NCBI RefSeq assembly: GCF_030406775.1
Contig: NZ_CP129119.1
Span: forward strand, 1,274,001 to 1,338,000
Source of the DNA: Sporosarcina trichiuri
Lineage (GTDB): Bacteria; Bacillota; Bacilli; Bacillales_A; Planococcaceae
Reading direction: 5' to 3'
DNA: 64,000 nt
The notes below the pieces were generated by a model. The model was given only the letters and a program-made list of their open reading frames with translations. It was not told where the DNA came from and ran no database searches. Numbering within the stretch: the first letter of the stretch is position 1; every line of letters starts with the position of its first letter. Shown piece by piece: positions 47,451-56,580 of the stretch. The position numbers and the translations under genes are program-made.

Positions 47451-47720
47451 TTACCCTACATACCGGGACAGGTTGTCAAAAATGTCGATCGCATAGGCGG
47501 TCACTTTCGACAGCATCCACGGGCCGAAAAACACGATCGCCACCATGACGGCGATGATCTTCGGGACGAATGCGAGAGTCTGTTCCTGGATCTGCGTGGT
47601 CGCCTGGAAGATACTGACTGCAAGCCCTGTCACAAGTGCGACAATGAGAAGAGGGCCGGATGCCATCAGGATGACCCAGACGGATCGTTCAGCAAAATCC
47701 ACTATCATTTCTCCTGTCAC
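47451..47720 (-). CDS. fliQ: Flagellar export protein FliQ
   Basis: 89-residue protein with two membrane helices, the same length as in B. subtilis. GLAVSIFQATTQIQEQTLAF is the family signature. GTG start at 47720 behind AGGAGGGAT; the internal ATG four codons on lies too close to its purine run. Confidence 0.95.
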   Translation of the reverse strand: MTGEMIVDFAERSVWVILMASGPLLIVALVTGLAVSIFQATTQIQEQTLAFVPKIIAVMVAIVFFGPWMLSKVTAYAIDIFDNLSRYVG

Positions 47721-47731
47721 ACGGATCCCTC

Positions 47732-48397
47732 CTAAAAGCTCTGCAGCAGTGATTTGACGATCAGATACCAGCCGTCCACGAGAACGAACAGCAGGATCTT
47801 GAATGGCAGCGAAATCATGACCGGCGGCAGCATCATCATCCCCATCGACATGAGGACGCTGGCGACGATCATATCGATGACCAGGAACGGGATGAACACC
47901 ATGAAGCCCATCTGGAACGCGGTCTTGATTTCGCTGAGGGCGAATGCCGGCACCATCATCGTAAGCGGGATATCCTCCATCGTCTCCGGCCTGTCCGCAT
48001 TATTGTAACGCAGGAACAGTTCAAGGTCTTTCTGGCGTGTATGGTTCCCCATGAATTCCTTGAACGGGACGCTCGCTTTGCTATAGGCCTCATCGAGTGA
48101 AATCTCTTCATTGAACAGCGGCGTCAGCGCCTGGTCATTCACTTGCTGGAACGTCGGCGCCATGATGAAGAAGGTGAGGAACAGCGCGAGTCCGACAAGC
48201 ACCTGGTTCGGCGGCATCTGCTGGGTCGCTAGCGCCGACCGGACAAATGACAAAACAATAATGATCCTGGCGAACGATGTCATCAGGATCAGGATTGCCG
48301 GTGCCAGTGAAAGGACAGTCAGAAGAAGAAGCATCTTGACGGATGTCGATACTGCACCCGGATCACTATCCGAAAAAAATTGCATGAAATCAGTCAT
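47732..48397 (-). CDS. fliP: Flagellar export protein FliP
   Basis: 221-residue core of the export gate. It has an unusual absence of a long cleavable signal; an N-terminal hydrophobic segment (about 21-40) is followed by [40 protein letters not shown] and [20 protein letters not shown]. It overlaps fliO by 8 bp with AAGGAG upstream. Confidence 0.96.
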   Translation of the reverse strand: MTDFMQFFSDSDPGAVSTSVKMLLLLTVLSLAPAILILMTSFARIIIVLSFVRSALATQQMPPNQVLVGLALFLTFFIMAPTFQQVNDQALTPLFNEEISLDEAYSKASVPFKEFMGNHTRQKDLELFLRYNNADRPETMEDIPLTMMVPAFALSEIKTAFQMGFMVFIPFLVIDMIVASVLMSMGMMMLPPVMISLPFKILLFVLVDGWYLIVKSLLQSF

Positions 48398-49103
48398 TCC
48401 GATTGCGCTCCTTCTCCGTCAGCTGATTCAGCTTTCGCTTCCTCTCATTCTCGATTTCAGTCAGCTTCGTTTTGAATACATTCCCGAAGTTCCCCGGGTC
48501 TTCTTGTTTTTGGTATGGGTTCCGCTTCCCGGCTTTCAGGCGTTCCAGCAGCCCGAGAATCGGACTGTGCTGCACGGTATCCGCTTCCTGCTCATAATAG
48601 GCAGTCAGCTGTTCAATCTCTTCGGGGTCTGTCAGTTCTTTCAGCAGACGGACGTCTTCCCCGACACCGATCAGATAGAACCGGCCGCCGATTTCGATAA
48701 GCTGGACCGATTTCTGCTGGCCGAGGGACAGGCCGCCCATGTTCTTCATGAGTTTGCCGTTTTGCGAAATCCGGTTGCGTGCATTCACGAGCCGCACCAA
48801 GCCGTAGATGAGAGCGATGACGAACAGCAGGGCAAGCCCTGTCTTCACATAATCCCATACGGACAGGCCGACCGCCGGCGCATCAGCAGGCGATTCTTCG
48901 CCAGCAGGCGGCTGTTCCGCTTTGACAGGCTCTTTTCCTTTGTCCTCTTCCTTGTTCTTCTTCAGATAATCGGTGACCGATGTGTCTTTTTCGGCATGCG
49001 CCACTTCAGAAGGAATCCCCGCGGCCAGTACGACCGCGAGGCAGATGATCAGGAAAAGGGTTGCTTTCGTACGGAAGAACGGATCAGCTGAGTGCTTTTT
49101 CAA
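48390..49103 (-). CDS. fliO: Flagellar export assembly protein FliO (FliZ type)
   Basis: 237-residue protein with a hydrophobic N-terminal signal-like segment (15-30), an acidic-basic extracellular stretch, a second membrane helix (about 84-103) and a cytoplasmic SpoIIAA-like beta domain ([20 protein letters not shown]) plus a charged C-terminus. The only usable start in frame is TTG at 49103, 20 bp inside cheY, with a weak purine run ahead; the start is therefore uncertain. Position between cheY and fliP agrees with B. subtilis FliZ. Confidence 0.85.
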   Translation of the reverse strand: MKKHSADPFFRTKATLFLIICLAVVLAAGIPSEVAHAEKDTSVTDYLKKNKEEDKGKEPVKAEQPPAGEESPADAPAVGLSVWDYVKTGLALLFVIALIYGLVRLVNARNRISQNGKLMKNMGGLSLGQQKSVQLIEIGGRFYLIGVGEDVRLLKELTDPEEIEQLTAYYEQEADTVQHSPILGLLERLKAGKRNPYQKQEDPGNFGNVFKTKLTEIENERKRKLNQLTEKERNRND

Positions 49104-49446
49104 TCGCTTCTACAACCCGGTCCGCCTGGAAAGGCTTGACGATGAAGTCTTTTGCACCTGCCTGGATCGCATCGATGACCATCGCCTGCTGACCCATTGC
49201 CGAACACATGATCACTGTCGCATTCGGATCTTTTTCCTTGATGGCCTTCAATGCTGCAATCCCGTCCATTTCCGGCATTGTAATATCCATCGTGACCAGA
49301 TCCGGCTTGAGTTCGAAATACTTCTCGACCGCCTGGGCGCCGTCTGCCGCTTCCCCGACGACTTCAAAGTTGTTTTTAGAGAGAATATCTTTCACCATCA
49401 TGCGCATGAATGCAGCATCATCTACAATTAGAATACGTTTTGACAT
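49084..49446 (-). CDS. cheY: Chemotaxis response regulator CheY
   Basis: 120-residue receiver protein that, when phosphorylated, binds FliM/FliY. Asp9-Asp10, phospho-acceptor Asp54 (LVTMDITMPEMDG) and Lys in FIVKPFQ are present; the switch Thr position is Ser in IMCSAMGQQ. The start at 49446 follows TTGGAGGTC. It lies in the flagellar part of the operon, apart from the other che genes, as in B. subtilis. Confidence 0.96.
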   Translation of the reverse strand: MSKRILIVDDAAFMRMMVKDILSKNNFEVVGEAADGAQAVEKYFELKPDLVTMDITMPEMDGIAALKAIKEKDPNATVIMCSAMGQQAMVIDAIQAGAKDFIVKPFQADRVVEAIEKALS

Positions 49447-49464
49447 AGCAATGACCTCCAAGTT

Positions 49465-50691
49465 TTAGCGTAAATTGTTTAACCGTTCTGTCTGGCTCAG
49501 TATATCAGTGATCCGGACACCGAAGTTCTCGTCGATGACGACGACTTCCCCTTTGGCGATCCTCCGGTTGTTGACGAGGATATCGACTGGTTCCCCTGCC
49601 AGCTTGTCGAGTTCGATAATGGAGCCGCTCGACATTTCAAGGATCTCTTTGACCGACCGCTGCGTCCGGCCGAGTTCGACGGTCACGCGGAGCGGGATAT
49701 CCAGCAGGAGGTTCAGGTTCGAAGCCTCCGACTGGGAAAGCGAAGGTGCGTCAAAACTTGCAAACTGCGCCTGCTGCACATCGAGCTGCTGATGTGCCTG
49801 CTGACGCGGAGGCAGCTGCTGCTGCGGTTCGGCGTAAGCCGGCTGTGACGTCTGCTGCTGTGAATGATCATACTGGGGCTGGACCGGCTGCTGGTAGGAA
49901 GGTTCCTGGCGCGGCGGCTCCTGCGCAGGTGCTGCCTGCTCTTGCGGTCTCATCCGTTCAGGTTCCGCGACTGTCGGTGCCGCTTCAGCTGCCGGGTCGC
50001 CGACGAGTGCAGCGACAAGCTCCTTGCCAAGGTCCAGCGGGAATAGCTGCATGATGTTCGAATCGATCAGTTCGCCGACTTTCAAGTTAAATGACACCCG
50101 GATCAGCAGATTGGTGTTCGGGATGCTGTCCGTGCCTTCATCCGCCTGGACATCAAGAAGCTCGATCGTCGGAGGCGAGATGTCGACTTTCTTGTTGAAT
50201 ACGGTCGACATACTTGTCGCCGCAGACCCCATCATCTGATTCATCGCTTCCTGTACAGCGCTCAGATGGATTTCACCGAGACTTTCATCCGGCGACAGGC
50301 CGTCCCCGCCGAGCATGAGATCCGCAATGATCGCAGCGTCACTCTGTTTGATGACGAGCAGGTTCGTACCGCTCAGACCGGCTGTATATTCGACGCCTAC
50401 CGCAACGTACGGATGGACAAACTCCGTATCGAGATCGTTGCGATCGATGACCGAGATGGTCGGTGTTGTAATTTCGACTTTCTGGCCAAGCAGCCCGGAT
50501 AACGCGGTTGCGGAACTTCCGAAAGAGATATTGCCGATCTCCCCGAGAGCATCCTGTTCCATATCGTCCAGGTAGTCCTCCGTACGGATTTCCTGCTGGC
50601 CGCCGTTCTCCGCCTCGCCTCCCGTGTCGATGGATTCGCCGCGCAGGAGGGCTTCGATCTCTTCCTGTGAAAGGATATTATCACTCATCAT
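49465..50691 (-). CDS. fliY: Flagellar switch phosphatase FliY
   Basis: 408-residue FliN-type switch protein with CheY-P phosphatase activity. An N-terminal CheY-binding peptide (SDNILSQEEIEALLRG) is followed by a CheC-like domain with both Glu-x2-Asn motifs (GEIGNISFGSSATALS and VQEAMNQMMGSAATS). A Gln/Pro-rich linker (about 240-320) leads to a C-terminal SpoA/FliN domain (IPLRVTVELGRTQRSVKEIL). The frame opens at TTG, but GGAGGGG is best spaced for the ATG at 50691, 11 bp inside fliM. The linker makes it longer than B. subtilis FliY (378). Confidence 0.94.
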   Translation of the reverse strand: MMSDNILSQEEIEALLRGESIDTGGEAENGGQQEIRTEDYLDDMEQDALGEIGNISFGSSATALSGLLGQKVEITTPTISVIDRNDLDTEFVHPYVAVGVEYTAGLSGTNLLVIKQSDAAIIADLMLGGDGLSPDESLGEIHLSAVQEAMNQMMGSAATSMSTVFNKKVDISPPTIELLDVQADEGTDSIPNTNLLIRVSFNLKVGELIDSNIMQLFPLDLGKELVAALVGDPAAEAAPTVAEPERMRPQEQAAPAQEPPRQEPSYQQPVQPQYDHSQQQTSQPAYAEPQQQLPPRQQAHQQLDVQQAQFASFDAPSLSQSEASNLNLLLDIPLRVTVELGRTQRSVKEILEMSSGSIIELDKLAGEPVDILVNNRRIAKGEVVVIDENFGVRITDILSQTERLNNLR

Positions 50692-51682
50692 CTTCGTCAT
50701 CCCCTCCAATCAGGGTATCTAGTATTTGGACAGCCATCCGGTTGCGCAGATGGCCGGGCTGTGCTGTAAATTTCGGAACACCGCTCACTTCGATCGTCAG
50801 CGGGTCGTCATATGCGGTATCGAGCTGGATGACATCCCCCTGCTGGAGATACAACAGGTCCTCGACGGTCATCGTGCCCTCCCCCAAGTTTGCAACAACG
50901 GGAAGGCTCGCTTTCCTGATCCGCTTCTCGAGGACGACACTCTGTTCGGGTGTCGGTTCCTTCTTGTTCGTCTGCATCCAGTACTGGACCGACAAATTCG
51001 GGACGATCGGCTCGAGGACGACATGCGGGATGCAGATGTTGATCATCCCGCTCGACTCGCCGATGACAATGTTGAATGAAATGACGACGACCGTCTCGTT
51101 CGGCGAAATCATCTGCAGAAACTGCGGATTCACTTCCATTTCAGCCAGATACGGATCGATGTCCGCGATATTAGCCCATGCTTCCCGCAAATTGTCGAAT
51201 GACCGTTCAAAGAGCGAGGTGAGGATCTTCGTCTCGATTTCCGTCATATTGTCGATTTTGCCGGAGCTTTCCCCGTATCCGCCCATCAGCCGCTCGAGCA
51301 TGGAATAGGCGACGTTCGGGTTCACTTCCATGATGATGTTGCCTTCAAGGGGCGGAACTTCGAATATATTGAGAAGGGTCATGTTCGGGATTGAGCGGAT
51401 GAATTCCTCAAAAGGAATCTGGTCGACCGACGCAACGTTGATCTGGATATACGTCCGGAGCTTCGCCGAGAAGTACGTTGTCAGCAGCCGGGCGAAGTTC
51501 TCATGGATCCGCGTCAGACTGCGGATCTGGTCTTTCGAGAACCTGAGCGCCCGTTTGAAATCATACACTTTCACTTTCTTCGTTTCGTCCTCTTTCTTCA
51601 TTTCGTCCGCGGTCATTTCACCTGTGGAAATGGCGGACAGCAGTGCATCAATCTCATTTTGCGATAAGATATCTCCCGACAT
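50681..51682 (-). CDS. fliM: Flagellar motor switch protein FliM
   Basis: 333-residue C-ring protein. The N-terminal MSGDILSQNEIDALLSAIS is the CheY-P-binding peptide; the middle domain has a CheC-like fold without phosphatase motifs, and the C-terminal SpoA domain ends in an Asp/Glu tail. AAGGAGGTGG precedes the ATG. Confidence 0.97.
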   Translation of the reverse strand: MSGDILSQNEIDALLSAISTGEMTADEMKKEDETKKVKVYDFKRALRFSKDQIRSLTRIHENFARLLTTYFSAKLRTYIQINVASVDQIPFEEFIRSIPNMTLLNIFEVPPLEGNIIMEVNPNVAYSMLERLMGGYGESSGKIDNMTEIETKILTSLFERSFDNLREAWANIADIDPYLAEMEVNPQFLQMISPNETVVVISFNIVIGESSGMINICIPHVVLEPIVPNLSVQYWMQTNKKEPTPEQSVVLEKRIRKASLPVVANLGEGTMTVEDLLYLQQGDVIQLDTAYDDPLTIEVSGVPKFTAQPGHLRNRMAVQILDTLIGGDDEDDE

Positions 51683-51716
51683 GGGGCCACCTCCTTGTGC
51701 CGCTCAAGCGTAAGCG

Positions 51717-52145
51717 TTATTGGATGATATAGGATGTTATATAGACTTTCTCGATCTTGCCCTCTTTCATGAGAGGATTGAGCTGCGCCTTGATGGCGTC
51801 TTCGAATTTCTGCTTGCCGGCTTTGCCTTCGAAATCTTTTGCTGTCATTTCAGACAGTTCCTGGATGACGAGGTTGTTGACCTGGAAGTCACGTTTCGTC
51901 AGTTCTTCGGCTGCTTTCTTGTTCTCCGTCTGGATCTTCAGCGAGATCCGGATGAACTGCCGGCCGCTCAGGTTCGTCGTGATTTCGGGTACGTCGACGG
52001 AAGCCTCGATGATCTCATCGATCGATGGCTCTTTCGGCGCGGCGTCCCCTTTGTTGAACTGGAGGACCAGGATCAGGCCGACCACACCGACGAGGGTGAT
52101 GGACACCAGGATGATCAGGGAGACGGTCAGGACTTTATTCTTCAT
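51717..52145 (-). CDS. fliL: Flagellar basal body-associated protein FliL
   Basis: 142-residue single-span membrane protein (about 8-27) with a periplasmic-side stomatin-like domain (FIRISLKIQTENKKAAEEL). The start at 52145 follows GAGGTGAAG and overlaps flbD by 11 bp; the longer frame inside flbD is spurious. Confidence 0.93.
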   Translation of the reverse strand: MKNKVLTVSLIILVSITLVGVVGLILVLQFNKGDAAPKEPSIDEIIEASVDVPEITTNLSGRQFIRISLKIQTENKKAAEELTKRDFQVNNLVIQELSEMTAKDFEGKAGKQKFEDAIKAQLNPLMKEGKIEKVYITSYIIQ

Positions 52146-52356
52146 CTTCTTCACCTCGCAAGTGGGGATTCGACAGCAGCTGGACGGTGCGGTAGAACTC
52201 GGTGATCCGGGTGTTGACCGTCTCGAGGGAGTCCAGTACGACATAGGTCGTGCCCGTCGTCAGTGTGATTTTCGTATCCGGCATGGATTCGACTTTTTCT
52301 ATGTAGAGCGCATTCAGATGGAACGGCGCTCCGTTCAGGCGTGTCACTTCTATCAT
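52135..52356 (-). CDS. swrD: SwrD/FlbD family motility protein
   Basis: 73-residue cytoplasmic protein; in B. subtilis SwrD raises flagellar motor power. The N-terminus MIEVTRLNGAPFHLNALYIE and TLTTGTTYVVLDS match the family, which fixes the start at 52356. No purine-rich ribosome-binding site lies directly upstream; AAAGGAGGG is 32 bases away, and a 7-bp hairpin lies between. An ATG at 52374 in the hairpin loop is the alternative start. Confidence 0.88.
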   Translation of the reverse strand: MIEVTRLNGAPFHLNALYIEKVESMPDTKITLTTGTTYVVLDSLETVNTRITEFYRTVQLLSNPHLRGEEDEE

Positions 52357-52360
52357 ATGT

Positions 52361-52386
52361 AAAGGGCCGGGCATAAGAGCCGGCCC
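52361..52386 (-). other. Hairpin between flgE and swrD
   Basis: GGGCCGG (52364-52370) and CCGGCCC (52380-52386) form a perfect 7-bp stem; on the minus strand only TTTACAT follows, so it is a poor terminator. It separates a good ribosome-binding sequence from the family-conserved swrD start. Confidence 0.6.
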
Positions 52387-52483
52387 GACCCTCCTTTGGC
52401 AAATGAAATATGTCTTATCCTGCTAAAAACCGTTGTCCTGCGCTGAAGGCACGACAGCCAGCGTTTTAGAAACTCAGAGCTGG

Positions 52484-53392
52484 TTATCGTTTCAGGTTGA
52501 CGAGCTCCTGGAGGATTTCGTCGGATGTTGTGATGATCCGCGTGTTCGCCTGGAATCCGCGCTGCGCGACGATCATTTCTGTGAATTCCTCGGAAAGGTC
52601 GACGTTGGACATTTCCAGGGAGCCGGATTTGACTACTCCTACTCCATTTGCCCCGCCGGTCGATAGGTTTGGTACTCCTGAGTTGGAACTCTCAATGAAG
52701 TAATTATTACCTGATTTTGTTAGACCACCAGGATTGGAGAATTTAGCCATGACTAGTTGTCCTGCATACTTTAGTTTACCTTCCGCGTCTACAAAAGTAA
52801 TCTTTCCGTCGTTTCCTATGGACATAGATTGAGCGTCGTTAGGGATTGTGATTGGAGCTGCGAGAGTTGCACCTGTACTAACAGACAATTCGCCTGATGT
52901 CGAATTTTTACTAATAGTGGGAGACCCCTCAGCGTCTGGGTATACACCACCTGTAACAGTAGCTTTGGCGCCAGCTAAGTATTTGCCGTTGCCATCTACT
53001 AAAGCTCCATTTTTATCCAAATAAAAGTTTCCAGCCCGTGTGAAAGTTTGATTTGTTTTTATTCCTGTATCCTGGTCGACGACCATAAAGAACCCATCAC
53101 CTTCAATTGCCAAGTCAAGTGTTTGTCCTGTGAACTGAGTAGACCCTGGAGAATGGAGTGTGTCAATAGCAGCAAGCTGAGAACCCAACCCAACCTGTTT
53201 AGGGTTTACACCGCCACGTGTCGTGGTAGATCCAGAAGCCCCCGAAACAGTTTGTGAGTAAAGATCACTGAAGATTGTACGGCCCTTCTTGAACCCATAA
53301 GTATTCACGTTAGAAATGTTATTACCGATGACGTCGAGTTTGGTCTGGAAGTTTTTGAGTCCTGAGATTCCTGCGTACATTGAGCGTAACAT
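52484..53392 (-). CDS. flgE: Flagellar hook protein FlgE
   Basis: 302-residue hook subunit (FlgE/YlxG type; B. subtilis 264). The N-terminal rod-like domain MLRSMYAGISGLKNFQTKLD, NNISNVNTYGFKKGR and the C-terminal EFTEMIVAQRGFQANTRIIT are conserved. The middle (about residues 30-250) is variable. Its DNA, about 52640-53310, is clearly A+T-richer (near 40% G+C in sampled 60-bp lines) than both flanks, with AT-ending codons, suggesting exchange of the exposed domain. The start at 53392 follows GAGGGG. Confidence 0.93.
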   Translation of the reverse strand: MLRSMYAGISGLKNFQTKLDVIGNNISNVNTYGFKKGRTIFSDLYSQTVSGASGSTTTRGGVNPKQVGLGSQLAAIDTLHSPGSTQFTGQTLDLAIEGDGFFMVVDQDTGIKTNQTFTRAGNFYLDKNGALVDGNGKYLAGAKATVTGGVYPDAEGSPTISKNSTSGELSVSTGATLAAPITIPNDAQSMSIGNDGKITFVDAEGKLKYAGQLVMAKFSNPGGLTKSGNNYFIESSNSGVPNLSTGGANGVGVVKSGSLEMSNVDLSEEFTEMIVAQRGFQANTRIITTSDEILQELVNLKR

Positions 53393-53489
53393 ATTATGTT
53401 TTCCCCTCTCGGATTGTAGAATGCATCTGCCTCTGTCGGTCGGCAGTGCGGCGGCATCCCCGCTTCTGGAGGTCCTGCCGTTTTGCTGC

Positions 53490-53864
53490 TTAGCTGAGTA
53501 CGATTGTGCCGTCGATGTTTGTGAACAGCTGGTCTTTTGCTTCCGTGCGGTCCATCGCTGTGATGACTGTGGAGTTTTTGGCGCTGACAATCAGTGCGGC
53601 CTGGTCCATCAGTACGAGGGAGTCGCGAATTCCTTTCGCTTTCGCCTCGTTCACTTTGTCCGTGACGCGTGCCCATTCTGCATCTGTGATGACGATATTG
53701 CGTTCTGACAGCCGGGCGGTCGCATGTTTGCTGACTTTCAGCGGAGCCGGTGCCAGGGCACTGTTCAGCTGTGCGGCGAATGACGTTGCCGGTGTCGGTT
53801 TTGTCGGTTGTCCGGGTCTTAGCGGCGGATGCGATTGGAGGCGCTGGATATTGAGTGGTTCCAT
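53490..53864 (-). CDS. TIGR02530-type flagellar operon protein
   Basis: 124-residue protein of the family found between flgD and flgE in many Firmicutes and spirochaetes. After a Pro-rich N-terminus, the conserved part has KVSKHATARLSERNIVITD, ARVTDKVNEAKAKGIRDSL and VITAMDRTEAKDQLFTNIDG. The last words suggest a small domain binding hook or cap components, but the role is unknown. B. subtilis lacks it at this place as far as I recall. GGAGC precedes the ATG. Confidence 0.85.
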   Translation of the reverse strand: MEPLNIQRLQSHPPLRPGQPTKPTPATSFAAQLNSALAPAPLKVSKHATARLSERNIVITDAEWARVTDKVNEAKAKGIRDSLVLMDQAALIVSAKNSTVITAMDRTEAKDQLFTNIDGTIVLS

Positions 53865-53885
53865 GTCGCTGCTCCGTTCTGTCTG

Positions 53886-54533
53886 TTATTTGCTGATTGC
53901 TGTGAATCGGCTGCCTTCGATTTTGTCCCCGTTGTCCAGGATGTACATCAGTCTTCCATCTTTGTTCGAAACGGAATTCACGGTGCCTGTTTTCTCGGCT
54001 TCGCCGTCCGTATAGGTGACGGTCTTGCCGATGAGCATGCTCGCTTCGACGAGGCTGTTCGTGCTGACACTTCCTGTGAGTACTTCCGATATGTTGCCCG
54101 GCGAGAGTTCCTGTCCGTCTTTCATCGTGAACACGACTGAGCCGTTGACGTATTTGATGGAAGCGATCGTCCCTGTGCCTTCTGTGATGACCGGGTTGCC
54201 TTCTTTGTCAGGCTCCTCAGCCACTTTGTGCCATTTGATTTCTTTTCCGACGAAAGAGTTGTATTGGATCATTTGGCTCTGGTTCGTCGTCTCTGCGAAC
54301 TTCTCGAACGCTTTCGCAAGGTTCATCGTCTGCTCGAGTGATGAAAATTGTGCCATCTGTGCGATGAATTCGTTATCTTTCATCGGGTTGGTCGGGTCCT
54401 GGTTCTGCAGCTGGGCGATGAGCAGTTTCATGAAGTCATCTTTGCCGAGTGTGCCTTGTCCTGTTTTCCGTTCATCCCTCTGCTTGTTGATGAGGTACAT
54501 CGATTCCGTGATCGGGCGCTGTCCGTCCACCAT
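53886..54533 (-). CDS. flgD: Flagellar hook capping protein FlgD
   Basis: 215-residue hook scaffolding protein. LGKDDFMKLLIAQLQNQDP, NPMKDNEFIAQMAQFSSLEQ is the conserved N-terminal part, and Tudor-like/FnIII-like beta sequences follow. TTGGAGGG precedes the ATG, which lies four bases after the fliK stop. Confidence 0.95.
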   Translation of the reverse strand: MVDGQRPITESMYLINKQRDERKTGQGTLGKDDFMKLLIAQLQNQDPTNPMKDNEFIAQMAQFSSLEQTMNLAKAFEKFAETTNQSQMIQYNSFVGKEIKWHKVAEEPDKEGNPVITEGTGTIASIKYVNGSVVFTMKDGQELSPGNISEVLTGSVSTNSLVEASMLIGKTVTYTDGEAEKTGTVNSVSNKDGRLMYILDNGDKIEGSRFTAISK

Positions 54534-54537
54534 TAGT

Positions 54538-55914
54538 TCATCCCTCCAAATCGATTAGGAACTCCTGGAACGTCTGCTGATCCTCCGGTTCGGATTCCCG
54601 CTGTTCCGGCTGTTCCTGTTCTCCCTTGAACTGCTGCTGGGAGAACTGCTGGCTGCGGTCATTCCGCGATGGGTCCTGCACCGCCTGGGTGACGTCGATC
54701 CGATCCACTTGGACATTCTGCTGGCTGAGTGACTGGCGCAGCTGGTGCAGCTGACTGTCGAGCATCTCCTTGCCGAGCGCCGTGGACGCGAGGATCCTTG
54801 CGGTCATGACACCGTTCACTTGGACGAGTTCGATCCGCACTTGTCCGAGATGCTCCGGATAAAGTTTCACGAGCAGCCGGTTCGTGCCGCCGAGCTGGCC
54901 GAAATTCGTCTGTTTGAACAGGCTCTGCAATTTCGAGAGCAGTGCTTCTGCCTGGCCTGCGGGCTTCTGTTCAGGTGTTTCCAGACTGAAAACGTTCTTG
55001 GATACTATCGGCTGTACTGTCGAATTTTGAAGAAGCGATGCATGATTTTGTTCGCTTTTCTTGTCGGAATTCGTTTCATTGTCACTTGTCTGGGAAACTG
55101 CTGCCAGGGCCTGTACAATTGTTTTCGGCTGTTCAGCATTCGCTTTCCCGCTCAGTTCTTCAGACTGAACCGCCTGAGCGTGATGCGAGGCGCTATTTAC
55201 TGTTCTGAGCAGCATACCGAAGTCCGGGTTCTTTACAGAAGTTTGCGACTCTGTTGTCTGTTCAGCGGCCAATGCAAGCTTTCCTGCGAGTTCCTTCAAT
55301 TCGGTCAGGTTTTCCTGCTGCCAGCCCAATAGATCCTTGGATGGGAGAACAGTTGACAATGTTTTCAGCAGCACTGAAGCCTTTACTGCCTGCTGTGGTG
55401 ATGTTTCACCGTTTTTGCTCGAAATCATTTCCTGCAGTTTGCCCGCGAGTTCCGGTGCATGCTCTGCAGCCGCATTGATGAGCGGCCAAATATCATCCGA
55501 GAATGCGATTTCCGCCAGCTGCTCTTTGGAGACTCCAGCGTCTTCCAGCATAGGGCTAAGCGTCTCGAAAACCTCCTGCATATCCATACCGAGAAGATCT
55601 GCCCAGTCGGACAGTTTCGATGAGCCTTTGACCTGCTCCAGGCCTTCGAGCAGCTCATCCGCAGGAATGCCTGTCATCCCGCTGAGCGATTCTGCGAGAC
55701 TGCCAATATCTTCGGAACCGAGGACGGCTGCCGCATCAGATACCGCTTTGTTTTGTTCCATATCGGCATCAACGGCACCAGATGGAATAGAAGTCTGTGT
55801 CATACCAGCCAGGACAGCTCCGAAGAACCCACCGGTTTTCGCGCTTGGAGCGGACTTTCCGCCAAGCTGACTGCCTGCAGCAGCCGGGACTGCCTGTACT
55901 GAACCTGCATTCAT
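54538..55914 (-). CDS. fliK: Flagellar hook-length control protein FliK
   Basis: 458-residue secreted ruler protein. Long low-conservation N-terminal and central part rich in Ala, Ser, Gln and Leu; the conserved C-terminal domain has LLVKLYPEHLGQVRIELVQ, NGVMTARILASTALGKEML and LRQSLSQQNVQVDRIDV. It ends in a Gln/Glu-rich tail. GGAGGTG precedes the ATG. Confidence 0.92.
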   Translation of the reverse strand: MNAGSVQAVPAAAGSQLGGKSAPSAKTGGFFGAVLAGMTQTSIPSGAVDADMEQNKAVSDAAAVLGSEDIGSLAESLSGMTGIPADELLEGLEQVKGSSKLSDWADLLGMDMQEVFETLSPMLEDAGVSKEQLAEIAFSDDIWPLINAAAEHAPELAGKLQEMISSKNGETSPQQAVKASVLLKTLSTVLPSKDLLGWQQENLTELKELAGKLALAAEQTTESQTSVKNPDFGMLLRTVNSASHHAQAVQSEELSGKANAEQPKTIVQALAAVSQTSDNETNSDKKSEQNHASLLQNSTVQPIVSKNVFSLETPEQKPAGQAEALLSKLQSLFKQTNFGQLGGTNRLLVKLYPEHLGQVRIELVQVNGVMTARILASTALGKEMLDSQLHQLRQSLSQQNVQVDRIDVTQAVQDPSRNDRSQQFSQQQFKGEQEQPEQRESEPEDQQTFQEFLIDLEG

Positions 55915-55959
55915 GTTTTCACCTCCGAAGTTAAAATCTATTACTTTATGATTATATCA

Positions 55960-56580
55960 TCATTTGGCCAAAAGGGCAGTATATTTCGCTGCATCTTCGG
56001 GTGACATTTTTTCCAGCACCGCAGCCAGTGTGTCAGCCTTCATCTGGGACAGTAATTGCAGTGCCTGCGCCTCATCCATTTTGGCGATGACGGCCGCCGA
56101 TGACTTGGCGGACATTTTTTCATAGGTGGCGACGAGCTGGCCGATCTCTTGCTTCGTCTCATCACTGGACCGTTTCAGAGCGGCGATCTGTGCCTGCAGC
56201 TTATCCTGCTCCAGCACCAGCTTCTCATTCTTTTCATCGGACTTCCTAAGATCATCTTGAATGTCCTGCAGCTGCTGTTCTTTCTGTTTCACTTCTTCTT
56301 TCAGGGCAGTGATGCGTTCTTCCAGTATCTTTTCATCCTTTTTCTTGGAGGCCTGCTGTTCTTTCTGCTCCAGCAGCGGAATCGAACCTGTCAGATCTTT
56401 CGCTTTCTGGACGACATCCACGTCCGCCACTTTTGCGATGATCAGCAGGACAGCAACAGCGAAAATAAGAGGGATGATGAACCACGCAAGCAGCATTTGA
56501 ATGATGCCGCCGGTTCTGCTCTGTTCTTTATACGGTTCAGTTTGTTTGTCCTTTTTACGTTTCACCGGCTTACCACCCAT
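55960..56580 (-). CDS. ylxF: YlxF/MotE-like flagellar protein
   Basis: 206-residue protein with a basic N-terminus, one membrane helix (about 27-48), a long Gln/Glu/Lys coiled coil (about 70-150) and a C-terminal MgtE-N/FliG-like helical segment (IAKMDEAQALQLLSQMKADTLAAVLEKMSP in part). Proteins of this plan sit between fliJ and fliK; the related MotE chaperones MotC in some bacteria, but its role here is unproven. The ATG at 56580 is 11 bp inside fliJ; a GTG at codon 6 has a slightly better upstream purine run. Confidence 0.85.
   Translation of the reverse strand: MGGKPVKRKKDKQTEPYKEQSRTGGIIQMLLAWFIIPLIFAVAVLLIIAKVADVDVVQKAKDLTGSIPLLEQKEQQASKKKDEKILEERITALKEEVKQKEQQLQDIQDDLRKSDEKNEKLVLEQDKLQAQIAALKRSSDETKQEIGQLVATYEKMSAKSSAAVIAKMDEAQALQLLSQMKADTLAAVLEKMSPEDAAKYTALLAK

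Noticed and set aside
54970..55260. Slightly A+T-rich middle of fliK as a transferred segment
   Set aside because: The change is weaker and less sharply bordered than in flgE, and FliK middles are naturally variable in composition.
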